NCBI RefSeq assembly: GCF_022347685.1
Contig: NZ_JAKRGF010000002.1
Span: 62,001-126,000 of the forward strand
DNA: 64,000 nt
From: Thalassobius sp. Cn5-15
GTDB taxonomy: Bacteria; Pseudomonadota; Alphaproteobacteria; Rhodobacterales; Rhodobacteraceae
Reading direction: 5' to 3'
The notes under the pieces are model-generated. The model made no database searches. It had not been told where the DNA came from and worked only from the letters and a program-made list of their open reading frames with translations. Below, in pieces: positions 47,640-56,347 of the stretch (the first letter of the stretch is position 1; each line of letters opens with the position of its first letter). The position numbers were made by a program, and so were the translations under genes.

Positions 47640-49061
47640 ATGAGCGATGCACCTTTTCGCCCCTTTGATACCGCTCTTGATCAGGGGGCAGCCCTCTCAG
47701 TTTTGCAGGAGGCAACGCAGGGCGCTGATGATGGTGAGCTGTTTCTGGAACGCCGCCGCGCTGAGGCACTGGTGTTTGATGACGGCCGGCTGAAGAACGC
47801 CTCTTACGACGCTTCCGAAGGATTCGGTCTGCGCGCGGTACGCGGAGAGGTCACCGGCTACGCCCATTCCACTGAGTTGAGCGAAGCCTCACTGCGCCGC
47901 GCCGCCCAAACCGCCCGGTTGGCGGTCGGTGCAGGCGGCGGCACGCTGGCCGATGCACCGCAGGCAACGAACACCCGCCTTTATACTGATGAGGATCCCA
48001 TTGCAGGCGCCTCTTTCCCGGTCAAGGTGGACACGTTGCGCGACATCGATGCCTTCGCCCGCGATCTGGACCCGCGTGTGGTACAGGTTTCGGCCACTAT
48101 TGCTGCATCTCTGCAAGAGGTAGAGATTTTACGCCCCGATGGCACCCATCTGCGCGACGTACGCCCAATGACACGGGTCAATGTTTCTGTGATCGTAGAA
48201 CAGAATGGCCGCCGTGAAAGCGGATCGGCAGGGGGCGGCGGTCGCGTCGGCCTTGATGGGCTGATCGCGCCAGCAGACTGGCAGGCCAAAACCCGCGAGG
48301 CGCTGCGCGTGGCGGTGGTCAATCTGGACGCCGAACCTGCACCCGCGGGTGTGATGGATGTGGTTCTGGGGCCGGGTTGGCCCGGTATTTTGCTGCACGA
48401 AGCGATTGGTCACGGCCTTGAGGGCGACTTCAACCGCAAAGGATCGTCTGCCTTTGCTGGGCTGATGGGCCAGCGCATTGCCGCGCCGGGCGTGACCGTT
48501 CTGGACGACGGCACCATTCCCGACCGTCGCGGATCAATCAGTTTTGATGATGAAGGCACACCGTCTGGCAAGAACGTCTTGATTGAGGATGGCATTCTGG
48601 TCGGTTACATGCAGGACCGCCAAAACGCCCGTCTGATGGGCGTAAAACCCACCGGCAACGGGCGGCGCGAAAGCTACGCCCACGCGCCGATGCCGCGGAT
48701 GACCAACACCTATATGTTAGGTGGCGATGCCACGCCCGGCGATATTGTGGCCGATCTGAAGGATGGCATCTACGCCGTTGGCTTCGGCGGCGGTCAGGTG
48801 GACATCACCAATGGTAAGTTCGTCTTTTCCTGCACGGAGGCGTACCGCGTTCAAAACGGCAAGGTCGGCGCGCCAGTGAAAGGCGCGACCTTGATCGGTG
48901 ATGGCGCCACCGCGCTGAAACAGATCCGCGCCCTTGGCAACGATATGGCGCTGGATCCGGGAATGGGTAATTGCGGCAAGCAAGGCCAATGGGTGCCGGT
49001 TGGCGTCGGCCAGCCAACCGTGATGATCGGTGGCCTCACCGTTGGCGGCTCGGCGACCTGA
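47640..49061 (+). CDS. tldD: Metalloprotease TldD
   Basis: 473 residues. The zinc motif HEAIGHGLEGD (HExxxH) and the GSISFDDEGTPSGKNVLIEDGILVGYMQDR block define TldD. With TldE/PmbA it cleaves small peptides and processes microcin-type precursors. AGGA before the ATG. Divergent from ctaC with 189 bp between. Its partner gene is not in the window. Confidence 0.95.
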   Translation: MSDAPFRPFDTALDQGAALSVLQEATQGADDGELFLERRRAEALVFDDGRLKNASYDASEGFGLRAVRGEVTGYAHSTELSEASLRRAAQTARLAVGAGGGTLADAPQATNTRLYTDEDPIAGASFPVKVDTLRDIDAFARDLDPRVVQVSATIAASLQEVEILRPDGTHLRDVRPMTRVNVSVIVEQNGRRESGSAGGGGRVGLDGLIAPADWQAKTREALRVAVVNLDAEPAPAGVMDVVLGPGWPGILLHEAIGHGLEGDFNRKGSSAFAGLMGQRIAAPGVTVLDDGTIPDRRGSISFDDEGTPSGKNVLIEDGILVGYMQDRQNARLMGVKPTGNGRRESYAHAPMPRMTNTYMLGGDATPGDIVADLKDGIYAVGFGGGQVDITNGKFVFSCTEAYRVQNGKVGAPVKGATLIGDGATALKQIRALGNDMALDPGMGNCGKQGQWVPVGVGQPTVMIGGLTVGGSAT

Positions 49062-49068
49062 GGGACCA

Positions 49069-49099
49069 TCGGCGCCGCATAATCGTCACGCGGCGCCGA
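49069..49099 (+). terminator. Hairpin after tldD
   Basis: TCGGCGCCGC (49069-49078) pairs exactly with GCGGCGCCGA (49090-49099). It starts eight bases after the tldD stop; the T-run is absent, so termination is probable rather than certain. Confidence 0.55.
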
Positions 49100-49175
49100 A
49101 GTCTTCGCAGGGTTCACCCTCTGTTAACCAGACTCAGCCTAAGACTCATCGGGCTAGCCTGGCGGAGCCCTGTAA

Positions 49176-50369
49176 ATGATACCTATGTCCCCTTCCAACC
49201 ACTCCCCACCCCTACCCGCCTCGGAAGTGGACAGGGTCGCATGGCTCCGCCTTATTCGGTCCTATCGGGTAGGACCAACGACCTTCTACAGGCTGATGGC
49301 CACACATGGGTCGGCGCAGGCGGCACTGGACGCGCTGCCAGAGGTGGCTGCAAAGGCGGGGGTGAAGGATTACGCGCCTTATGACCCTGACCGTGCGCTG
49401 GCAGAACTGCGCGCGGGTCATGCAATCGGTGCGCGGATGCTGTGTCACGGCGCACCCGATTATCCCGCTGAACTGGCCGAAATCCCCGATGCGCCCCCTG
49501 TCCTCTGGGCGTTGGGACGGCTGGATCTGCTGTCACAGCCCAAGGTGGGGCTGGTGGGGGCGCGCAATGCCTCATCGCTTGGCACCCGCATGGCGCGGCA
49601 TCTGGCGGCAGATCTGGGGCAGGCGGGACAGGTGGTGGTATCCGGCCTTGCCCGTGGCATCGATGCAGCAGCGCACCGCGCAGCGATAGATACTGGCACT
49701 ATCGCCGTTCTGGCAGGCGGCGCGGACATCATATATCCGGCGGAAAACACACCTCTATATTCTGCCATATGCGAGCAGGGCCTGATCCTGTCCGAACGCC
49801 CCTTTGGCCTACAGCCCAAGGCACGTGATTTCCCCCGCCGTAACCGCATTATCTCTGGCCTCAGCCGCGCATTGGTGGTGGTGGAGGCGGCCTATCGATC
49901 TGGCAGTTTGATCACCGCCCGCACCGCGCTGGATCAAGGGCGAGAGGTACTCTCGGTCCCCGGCCATCCGCTGGATGCCCGCGCCGGCGGCTGCAACGCA
50001 CTGATCCGCGACGGCGCGCGGCTGGTGCGCAGCGGCGCCGACGTGCTGGAGGCGCTACCGCCGCCTGTGACCCAAGAGGCAACGGCGACACAAACGACAC
50101 TGGATCTCAACGAACAGCCCGCACAACCGTCACAACCGGCCACTGAAAAACGCGGCCTGCGCGATACAGCTGCGCTGCACCAGCAGATTCTGTCGCGCCT
50201 CAGCCCCACCCCTGTGGCGGAGGATCAGCTGATCCGCGACGTCGGCGCCTCTGCCCGTCATGTCGCACCAATACTGACAGACCTGGAAATGACCGGGCGG
50301 ATCAAACGCCAACCGGGCGGCTTGCTGTCACGGATGCCAGATCAGGGACCGGATCAGGGAACGTCCTGA
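49176..50369 (+). CDS. dprA: DNA-processing protein DprA
   Basis: 397 residues. The Rossmann-like domain carries GLVGARNASSLGTRMARHLAADLGQAG, VVSGLARGIDAAAHRAAID, TIAVLAGGADIIYPAEN and ARDFPRRNRIISGLSRALVVVEA, which bind single-stranded DNA and load RecA. A C-terminal winged-helix (DprA/DML1) domain follows an ETTL-rich linker. DprA protects incoming DNA in natural transformation and serves in recombination. GGAG precedes the ATG at 49176. Confidence 0.93.
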   Translation: MIPMSPSNHSPPLPASEVDRVAWLRLIRSYRVGPTTFYRLMATHGSAQAALDALPEVAAKAGVKDYAPYDPDRALAELRAGHAIGARMLCHGAPDYPAELAEIPDAPPVLWALGRLDLLSQPKVGLVGARNASSLGTRMARHLAADLGQAGQVVVSGLARGIDAAAHRAAIDTGTIAVLAGGADIIYPAENTPLYSAICEQGLILSERPFGLQPKARDFPRRNRIISGLSRALVVVEAAYRSGSLITARTALDQGREVLSVPGHPLDARAGGCNALIRDGARLVRSGADVLEALPPPVTQEATATQTTLDLNEQPAQPSQPATEKRGLRDTAALHQQILSRLSPTPVAEDQLIRDVGASARHVAPILTDLEMTGRIKRQPGGLLSRMPDQGPDQGTS

Positions 50370-50409
50370 CCACGCCATCCAACATCCGGCATTTGCACCG
50401 AAACAGGGG

Positions 50410-50445
50410 GCTGGCAGCGGGGCGCAATGTCGCGCCGCTGCCAGC
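50410..50445. repeat. Strong hairpin between dprA and topA
   Basis: GCTGGCAGCGG (50410-50420) is exactly complementary to CCGCTGCCAGC (50435-50445), with a GC-rich loop. It has no T-run and lies 173 bp before topA, so it is either a dprA 3' stem or an attenuator-like leader element; supercoiling sensitivity is possible. Confidence 0.6.
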
Positions 50446-50617
50446 GCCCCAGCCTCTGTCCTTGCGCTCCGGTCTCATCAAAACGACGTAAATACCCCCT
50501 CACAAAGACGCCAATTCCACCAGAAGAAAGACAGCAATTGACAATACCCTCTTGCAGGCCTCATCTTGCGCGGCCATAGAAAGCACGCGTTTTTTCATCA
50601 CAGAGGTCGCCACTGAC

Positions 50618-53272
50618 ATGCCAGTCGTTGTTGTAGAATCTCCGGCCAAGGCCAAGACAATTAACAAATATCTTGGCTCGGATTATACGGTTTTGGCATC
50701 TTATGGCCACGTCCGCGACCTGCCACCCAAAGACGGATCGGTCGACACAGACGACGATTTTGCCATGACATGGGAGGTGGGCAACGATTCCCGCAAACAC
50801 GTCAAAGCGATCGCCGATGCCCTGAAAGACGACAACGAACTGATCCTCGCGACCGACCCCGATCGCGAAGGAGAGGCGATCAGCTGGCATCTTGAAGAGG
50901 CGCTGCGCAAACGCCGCGCGGTCAAAAAGGACACGCCGGTGAGCCGCGTGGTCTTTAACGCGATCACCAAATCCGCCGTGACCGAAGCGATGCAAAACCC
51001 CCGTCAGGTCGACACCGATCTGGTGGAAGCCTATCTGGCCCGCCGTGCCCTCGACTACCTCGTGGGTTTCAAACTGTCACCGGTTCTGTGGCGCAAACTG
51101 CCGGGTGCGCGCTCCGCCGGTCGCGTGCAATCGGTCTGCCTGCGTCTTATCGTTGAACGCGAGATGGAGATTGAGGCATTCAATCCGCAGGAATACTGGT
51201 CGGTCAAGGCCATGCTCGCCACCCCGCGTGGGCAGGAATATGAGGCGAGACTGACCGTTCTGGGCGGTGACAAGCTGGACAAGTTTTCGATCACCAATGA
51301 AACGCAGGCCGAGCTGGCGGTGCAGGCGATCAACAGCCGCAATCTGACGATCACTTCGGTTGAGGCGAAACCCGGCAGCCGCAATCCATCGGCGCCCTTC
51401 ATGACCTCCACTCTGCAACAAGAGGCGAGCCGTAAATTTGGCATGGGTGCGCGCCAATGTATGAACGCAGCCCAGCGCCTCTATGAAGCGGGCTACATCA
51501 CCTATATGCGGACCGACGGCATCGACATGGCGCCAGAGGCAATCACCGCCGCGCGTGAGGAAATCGCCACGCGCTACGGCGCCGAATATGTGCCCGATAG
51601 CCCGCGCATCTATAAAAACAAAGCCAAAAACGCACAGGAAGCGCACGAGTGTATCCGCCCTACCGATATGTCGGTGGACGCTGGCCAATTGGCCAAGCTG
51701 GAGGCGGATCAGCGCAAGCTGTACGATCTGATCTGGAAGCGGACGCTGGCCTGTCAGATGGCCGGCGCCCGTCTGGAACGCACCACCGTTGACATCGGCA
51801 GCGACGACCAGCAGGTTGGCCTGCGCGCCACCGGTCAGGTGGTGATGTTTGACGGTTTCATGCGCGTCTATGAAGAGGGCCGCGATGACGTCGCCAGTGG
51901 CGACGAGGATGACAAGCGTCTACCGCAGGTGATGCAGGGCGAAAAGGCCGACAAGCGCACCGTCAGCCCCGAACAGCATTTCACCCAGCCACCGCCACGC
52001 TACACCGAGGCGACGCTGGTCAAAAAGATGGAAGAGCTGGGCATTGGTCGCCCCTCTACCTACGCATCTGTGCTGGGTACGATTCAGGAACGCGAATATG
52101 TCCGCAAGGATAAAAATCGTTTGTTCCCAGAGGATAAGGGCAGGATCGTGACGATCTTCCTGCTCAATTTCTTCCGCAAATACGTCGGCTATGATTTCAC
52201 CGCGCAGCTGGAGGAACAGCTGGACGACGTGTCCGCTGGCGAACGCGATTACAAGAGCGTTCTGGAACGGTTCTGGCGCGATTTCGGCGCAGCAATTTCT
52301 GAAACGACCGAATTGCGGATTACCGAGGTTCTGGACGTTCTGGATGACGCGCTGGCGCCGCAACTCTACCCCCCGCGCGAGGATGGCACCGATCCGCGTG
52401 TCTGCCCGAAATGTGGCAACGGACAGCTGCACTTGAAAACGTCGCGCACGGGCGGATTTGTCGGCTGCGGCAACTATCCTGAATGCACCTACACCCGCCC
52501 CATCGCCGGTGAAGGCGCTGAGGGCGAAGAGAAACTCCTTGGCACCGATGGTGAGGATGAAATCTGGCTGAAGGATGGCCGTTATGGCCCCTATGTTCAG
52601 CGCGGCGAAGCCACGCCGGAAAACAAAAAACCCAAGCGTTCCTCCCTGCCCCAGACCCGTCACGGCGGCTGGCCCAAGGCGGACACCACGCTGGAACAGG
52701 CGCTGAAACTGCTTAGCCTGCCGCGCAACGTGGGCGACCACCCCGAAGGTGGACGCATCAGCGCCAACCTTGGACGGTTTGGTCCCTACATCATGCACAA
52801 GCTGCCAGAGGCGGAAAAACCGACCTATGTGAATATGAAAACATGGGAAGAGATGTTTGAGATCGGCATGAATCACGCGGTGGAAATGCTGGCCGAAAAA
52901 CGCGCCAATCCCGGTCGCCGTGGCGCCGCTGCCGCAAAAGCCCTGCGTGAACTGGGTGATCACCCCGATGGCGGTAAGATGAGCGTGATGGAAGGCCGTT
53001 ATGGTCCCTACATCAAATGGGAAAAGGTGAACGCCACCCTGCCTAAGGATGTGGAACCCAAAGACATCACCGTCGAACAAGCGGTTGAACTGGTGAACGA
53101 AAAGGCCGCGAAAAAGCCGGGCCGCAAGAAGGCTGCGGCAAAGACCACTGCCAAGAAGCCAGCGGCGAAGAAAACCGCCGCCAAGAAAACGACTGCAAAG
53201 GCGACAACCAAGAAAGCCCCAGCAAAAAAGGCAACGCCAAAGAAAACTGCGACCAAAGACGCTGACGCATAA
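50618..53272 (+). CDS. topA: DNA topoisomerase I
   Basis: 884 residues from ATG 50618 (MPVVVVESPAKAKTINKYLG); an upstream frame to 50552 is not conserved. The Toprim domain is ATDPDREGEAISWHL, the catalytic tyrosine is in YITYMRTDGIDM, and LGIGRPSTYASVLGTIQ is typical. A C4 zinc finger (VCPKCGNGQLHLKTSRTGGFVGCGNYPEC) and several C-terminal glycine-rich repeats follow. The last 60 residues are Lys/Ala-rich, histone H1-like, and should bind DNA. It removes negative supercoils. Confidence 0.97.
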   Translation: MPVVVVESPAKAKTINKYLGSDYTVLASYGHVRDLPPKDGSVDTDDDFAMTWEVGNDSRKHVKAIADALKDDNELILATDPDREGEAISWHLEEALRKRRAVKKDTPVSRVVFNAITKSAVTEAMQNPRQVDTDLVEAYLARRALDYLVGFKLSPVLWRKLPGARSAGRVQSVCLRLIVEREMEIEAFNPQEYWSVKAMLATPRGQEYEARLTVLGGDKLDKFSITNETQAELAVQAINSRNLTITSVEAKPGSRNPSAPFMTSTLQQEASRKFGMGARQCMNAAQRLYEAGYITYMRTDGIDMAPEAITAAREEIATRYGAEYVPDSPRIYKNKAKNAQEAHECIRPTDMSVDAGQLAKLEADQRKLYDLIWKRTLACQMAGARLERTTVDIGSDDQQVGLRATGQVVMFDGFMRVYEEGRDDVASGDEDDKRLPQVMQGEKADKRTVSPEQHFTQPPPRYTEATLVKKMEELGIGRPSTYASVLGTIQEREYVRKDKNRLFPEDKGRIVTIFLLNFFRKYVGYDFTAQLEEQLDDVSAGERDYKSVLERFWRDFGAAISETTELRITEVLDVLDDALAPQLYPPREDGTDPRVCPKCGNGQLHLKTSRTGGFVGCGNYPECTYTRPIAGEGAEGEEKLLGTDGEDEIWLKDGRYGPYVQRGEATPENKKPKRSSLPQTRHGGWPKADTTLEQALKLLSLPRNVGDHPEGGRISANLGRFGPYIMHKLPEAEKPTYVNMKTWEEMFEIGMNHAVEMLAEKRANPGRRGAAAAKALRELGDHPDGGKMSVMEGRYGPYIKWEKVNATLPKDVEPKDITVEQAVELVNEKAAKKPGRKKAAAKTTAKKPAAKKTAAKKTTAKATTKKAPAKKATPKKTATKDADA

Positions 53273-53274
53273 AG

Positions 53275-53298
53275 AAACGGGCCCGAGGGCCCGTTTTT
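53275..53298 (+). terminator. topA terminator
   Basis: AAACGGGC and GCCCGTTT pair around CCGAGG, followed by T residues; it starts two bases after the topA stop. Confidence 0.9.
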
Positions 53299-53380
53299 CT
53301 TTGCTCTCAGCTCTCAATTTCCTTACGTGCCCCCGTCCCCACACCGCAGAGGATGGATGCGCACCACGACTGTGCGGGTC

Positions 53381-53920
53381 TTACCCGTCAGCGGCGGTGG
53401 TAGAAATAATCGCCAGACCGTTTCTGAACCCACCAAGAGAGACAGGAATTTCGATCGGCCCGGCATTGGGGACTGTCACCATAAACGCCGCGCCCTGACC
53501 TTGCTCAAGCGTCTCAAAGGCCGCTTTGGACAAAGGGGCCTCAACCATGCAACCGGCTTTGAGGCAGCGGGACCACATGAATGTCTCAACCACTGCGCCG
53601 TCCACACGCAACTCTGGCGGCACTTGTAGATCCACCCCCAAAGGCAGGGCCGCCTGTAACTGCAGCGTGCCCTGATCCGGCAGCCAGACCAGCGCCACCA
53701 CCAGTGCAGCGGTGTTCGGATCCTGCGTCAGGATACGTTGGTAGAGCTGACAACTCTCTGGTCCGGGATCGCGGCCTGCCAAACATTCCACCACCCAGTC
53801 ACCTGAAAGCTGCCGCTTGGCCGTATCGAATGTGGACTGAGCCTGCGCCGGCACATGGCTGCCCCATGCAATCAGCCCCGCCAGACCATACGCAATTACC
53901 GCGCGGGCTATGGCAGTCAT
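53381..53920 (-). CDS. IalB family periplasmic protein in the curli operon
   Basis: 179 residues with a signal peptide (cleavage near PAQA). GDWVVECLAGRDPGPESCQLYQRI, CLKAGCMVEAPLSKAAFETLEQGQ and SLGGFRNGLAIIS match the invasion-associated locus B family. Family members are periplasmic and of unsettled function. Its start overlaps the csgG stop by four bases (ATGA), so it is translated with the curli pore protein and probably serves the same system. No CsgE gene is present, so this may take a related accessory part; that is speculation. Confidence 0.82.
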   Translation of the reverse strand: MTAIARAVIAYGLAGLIAWGSHVPAQAQSTFDTAKRQLSGDWVVECLAGRDPGPESCQLYQRILTQDPNTAALVVALVWLPDQGTLQLQAALPLGVDLQVPPELRVDGAVVETFMWSRCLKAGCMVEAPLSKAAFETLEQGQGAAFMVTVPNAGPIEIPVSLGGFRNGLAIISTTAADG

Positions 53921-54891
53921 GATGCACCTGTCTTGGCTGCCTCAGCATCGATCATCTTAGCCGCGCGGCTCACCAACGAGTCTTGATCTTCGTCGGCAGC
54001 GACTGTGGCGCCAGCCAGCCGTTCGCGCTGTTTCAACAACAATTCGCGTTCGACATTGCCATTGCGGAAATGCCAGACATTCTTGCGTGCGCCCTCAAGG
54101 ATAAGGTCATAGACGGCCAGCTCCACCGCTTGGCGTACAGCGATGCCAGTGGGTTCGTTGACAGAGATACCGGCATCAAATTCAAGCAACCTATCAACCC
54201 CAACGAAGCGGAACACAGTCACCTGATCCGCCAGCGAATAGATGGTCTTTTCGGTCTGCACAGATGCCAGCACCTCACCAGTTTGGACGCTGACCGCCCG
54301 CAAAATCACGGAAATCCGATCGCGCCGGTACTCCACACGGTTGCCGATCCCCAGCAGACGCGCCCCGATGCCGCCGGTGATGACGTTGGTGTCATAATCA
54401 ATCACCCCACCCGAAACGATCAGGCCTGCAAAGCGCAGCGGTTGCAGGGTCGAGCGTCGCGTACCGCGGTAATTCTGATTGGTCTGGTCGATCAACTGGC
54501 GTTCCGTCAGCAGGTCCTGCAGGGCGGCACGTTCCACAACATTGAACCAGCGCCCGTCGCCCACGTCAGTCAGCACGTCGATCAGGACGTCTGACATCCC
54601 CTGCGACACAGCCCGCGAAAATCGCGTTAGATTATCGGATTCATCATTCTGACCGGTTTTATCGTCATATCGATAGACCGCCACATCCACCCGCTGACGC
54701 GGCGCGGCGAGGTTTTTCAAACGGGTGCCGGATACAGTTTCCGGTGTCGAAAGCGGTGGCGCTGCGTTTGAATCAAATTTGGTCCCGACGCTTTCACGTC
54801 CCGGATCCGAACAGGCACTGACCGCCACGACAACCAATACCCCGCCCACAAACGCACGCGTCTTCGAAAACAAAGTTTTAAACTGTCCCAT
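53917..54891 (-). CDS. csgG: CsgG-type curli secretion channel lipoprotein
   Basis: 324 residues. The lipobox VSAC places the lipidated cysteine at residue 27. DVAVYRYDDKTGQNDES, DVGDGRWFNVVERAALQDLLTERQLI and the long barrel section (LIVSGGVIDYDTNVITGGIGARLLGIGNRVEYRRDRISVILRAVSVQTGEVLASVQTEK region) match CsgG, the nine-fold outer-membrane pore exporting curlins. The C-terminus extends about 50 residues past the barrel. It follows csgF by 61 bp. Confidence 0.93.
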   Translation of the reverse strand: MGQFKTLFSKTRAFVGGVLVVVAVSACSDPGRESVGTKFDSNAAPPLSTPETVSGTRLKNLAAPRQRVDVAVYRYDDKTGQNDESDNLTRFSRAVSQGMSDVLIDVLTDVGDGRWFNVVERAALQDLLTERQLIDQTNQNYRGTRRSTLQPLRFAGLIVSGGVIDYDTNVITGGIGARLLGIGNRVEYRRDRISVILRAVSVQTGEVLASVQTEKTIYSLADQVTVFRFVGVDRLLEFDAGISVNEPTGIAVRQAVELAVYDLILEGARKNVWHFRNGNVERELLLKQRERLAGATVAADEDQDSLVSRAAKMIDAEAAKTGAS

Positions 54892-54952
54892 GCTGCCAAC
54901 CTACGTTAATTATCTTTAAGTATTTTGGGTTCGCTTTCCTGACACACTGTGG

Positions 54953-55261
54953 TCAGTTGGAAGGCGCCGCCGCTGCTGGATCTTGCGGCGTTGGCGTCAC
55001 CGGAGGTGTCCCGCCGATGCCACCCAGATCAATCACAATTGGTGGAAAGTTAATGTCTGGTGCCCCGCCACCGCCGCTGCTTTCAGGAACGAAGCGGTTT
55101 TCAATCTGTGCCGCGCCCAACAGGGGTGTCCAATAATCTGGGTTGCCCCCCAGACCGGGCACGATGGGGCGATAGATCAAATCACCTGCAAGGGCATTGC
55201 CAGAGATAAGGGCCGATAATAATGCTATGCCCGCTCCAAACCGTAGTTTTGATATCTTCAT
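54953..55261 (-). CDS. csgF: Curli assembly factor CsgF
   Basis: 102 residues. Signal peptide with cleavage after NALA; the mature N-terminus GDLIYRPIVPGLGGNPDYWTP with LGAAQIENRF corresponds to the conserved constriction and plug region of CsgF that inserts into the CsgG pore. The rest is a Gly/Pro-rich tail, shorter than in E. coli (138). CsgF ties the nucleator to the pore. Encoded between the CsgB-like protein and csgG. Confidence 0.9.
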   Translation of the reverse strand: MKISKLRFGAGIALLSALISGNALAGDLIYRPIVPGLGGNPDYWTPLLGAAQIENRFVPESSGGGGAPDINFPPIVIDLGGIGGTPPVTPTPQDPAAAAPSN

Positions 55262-55297
55262 AACGTCTCCCTTTCAAAATGCGTGGTCTTGTTAACC

Positions 55298-55846
55298 TCA
55301 ATTCAGTCTGACGACGGTGCCTTCGGCCGCGTTTACAATCACAATACCGCCGCTATAGCCCTCACCGGCCTGACCATAGACAACCGTGGTCCCGACAGAG
55401 TTCACCAGCGCAACCGAGCTGCTGAGGTTCTGACCGATTTGCGCGGTCGCGATGCCGTTGTTAGACCCGCCAACAATCGCCGCGACCGAGTTTAGATTGG
55501 TGCCCAACTGGGCCTGCGCGATCGCACTGCCAGGAGAATCCTGAATGACTGCGATCGCCGAATTGGAATTGCCGATCTGCTGAGCGGCTGTGCCAGCATT
55601 CTGGCTGCCTGTGATCGACGACAGGGCGCTGTTCAGGTTGCCTGCCTGTTCGATGAGGGTCGATGTCCCGCCGCTTGAACTAAAAGGCGTATTTTCAGGA
55701 ATGCCCGTGGATACGACAACCTGTTCCAGCGTCAGACCGTTGCTGATCTGAAACCCGAAATCTTGTGAAAATGCAGGGGAAGACGGGCCAAGAGACGACA
55801 GGCCAAAAACAGCTGCAGCTAAGAGAGAGAGATGACGATATTGCAT
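55298..55846 (-). CDS. csgB: Curlin-repeat protein, CsgB-like nucleator
   Basis: 182 residues with a signal peptide ending near PAFS. After a 45-residue lead, about five imperfect curlin repeats of 22 residues follow, with the Q-x-G-x-x-N pattern: IEQAGNLNSAL, AQQIGNSNSAI, AQAQLGTNLNSV, ATAQIGQNLSSSV and VYGQAGEGYSGG. Five repeats and an arginine-containing C-terminus (TVVRLN) resemble the CsgB nucleator. Assignment as minor subunit rests on its lower repeat regularity and position; it could be a second structural subunit. Confidence 0.8.
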   Translation of the reverse strand: MQYRHLSLLAAAVFGLSSLGPSSPAFSQDFGFQISNGLTLEQVVVSTGIPENTPFSSSGGTSTLIEQAGNLNSALSSITGSQNAGTAAQQIGNSNSAIAVIQDSPGSAIAQAQLGTNLNSVAAIVGGSNNGIATAQIGQNLSSSVALVNSVGTTVVYGQAGEGYSGGIVIVNAAEGTVVRLN

Positions 55847-55882
55847 TCCGTGCTCCTCGGTGATTGGCCTGTAATACAGGCA

Positions 55883-56260
55883 CTATTTCCTATAGCTCAG
55901 TGAACAAGACGACCTTTGCTTCCCATCGTTAATTTTGAGCCGCGCGTTCAGCTGACTCCCCCTAGAAAGGTAGATCGTGGTTGTCGAAAGAACAAGAATT
56001 TCCTGTGTCTGATGCGTGCCCCCCTCGAAGGCACCGGCCTGTTGAGACAGGGAAACATTGCCGTTCTGGCGCGTCTCTACCAACAGTGTGTAGGTGCCAG
56101 CGGTCCAGATTTGCGGATCAACCGCGCCCTGCAGCGTGACCAGATTTTCGTTTTCTTTTAAATGGATTGAGCAATCCTGCGCGCGCGCATCATCTGCGGA
56201 AACGGCGGAGCTCACCGCAAGTGTAATCAATAAATCCAAAGCTAAAAACATGTCAGGCAA
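55883..56260 (-). CDS. csgH: CsgH-like curli chaperone
   Basis: 125 residues with a signal peptide (cleavage near ARA, before QDC). The mature protein is a small beta sandwich; Cys30 and Cys119 could form a disulfide. The segment TAGTYTLLVETRQNGNVSLSQQAGAF is the characteristic CsgH block. CsgH is the alphaproteobacterial counterpart of CsgC, which prevents premature periplasmic amyloid formation. It sits between the two curlin subunit genes. Confidence 0.85.
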   Translation of the reverse strand: MPDMFLALDLLITLAVSSAVSADDARAQDCSIHLKENENLVTLQGAVDPQIWTAGTYTLLVETRQNGNVSLSQQAGAFEGGTHQTQEILVLSTTTIYLSRGSQLNARLKINDGKQRSSCSLSYRK

Positions 56261-56347
56261 CCTTCACACCTGATGAGGTCGAAAGTGGGGGCACCAAGGA
56301 AGCGCCCCCACAAGTGTTTAGCTACTCAAACTTGTCTCAACTGGAGA

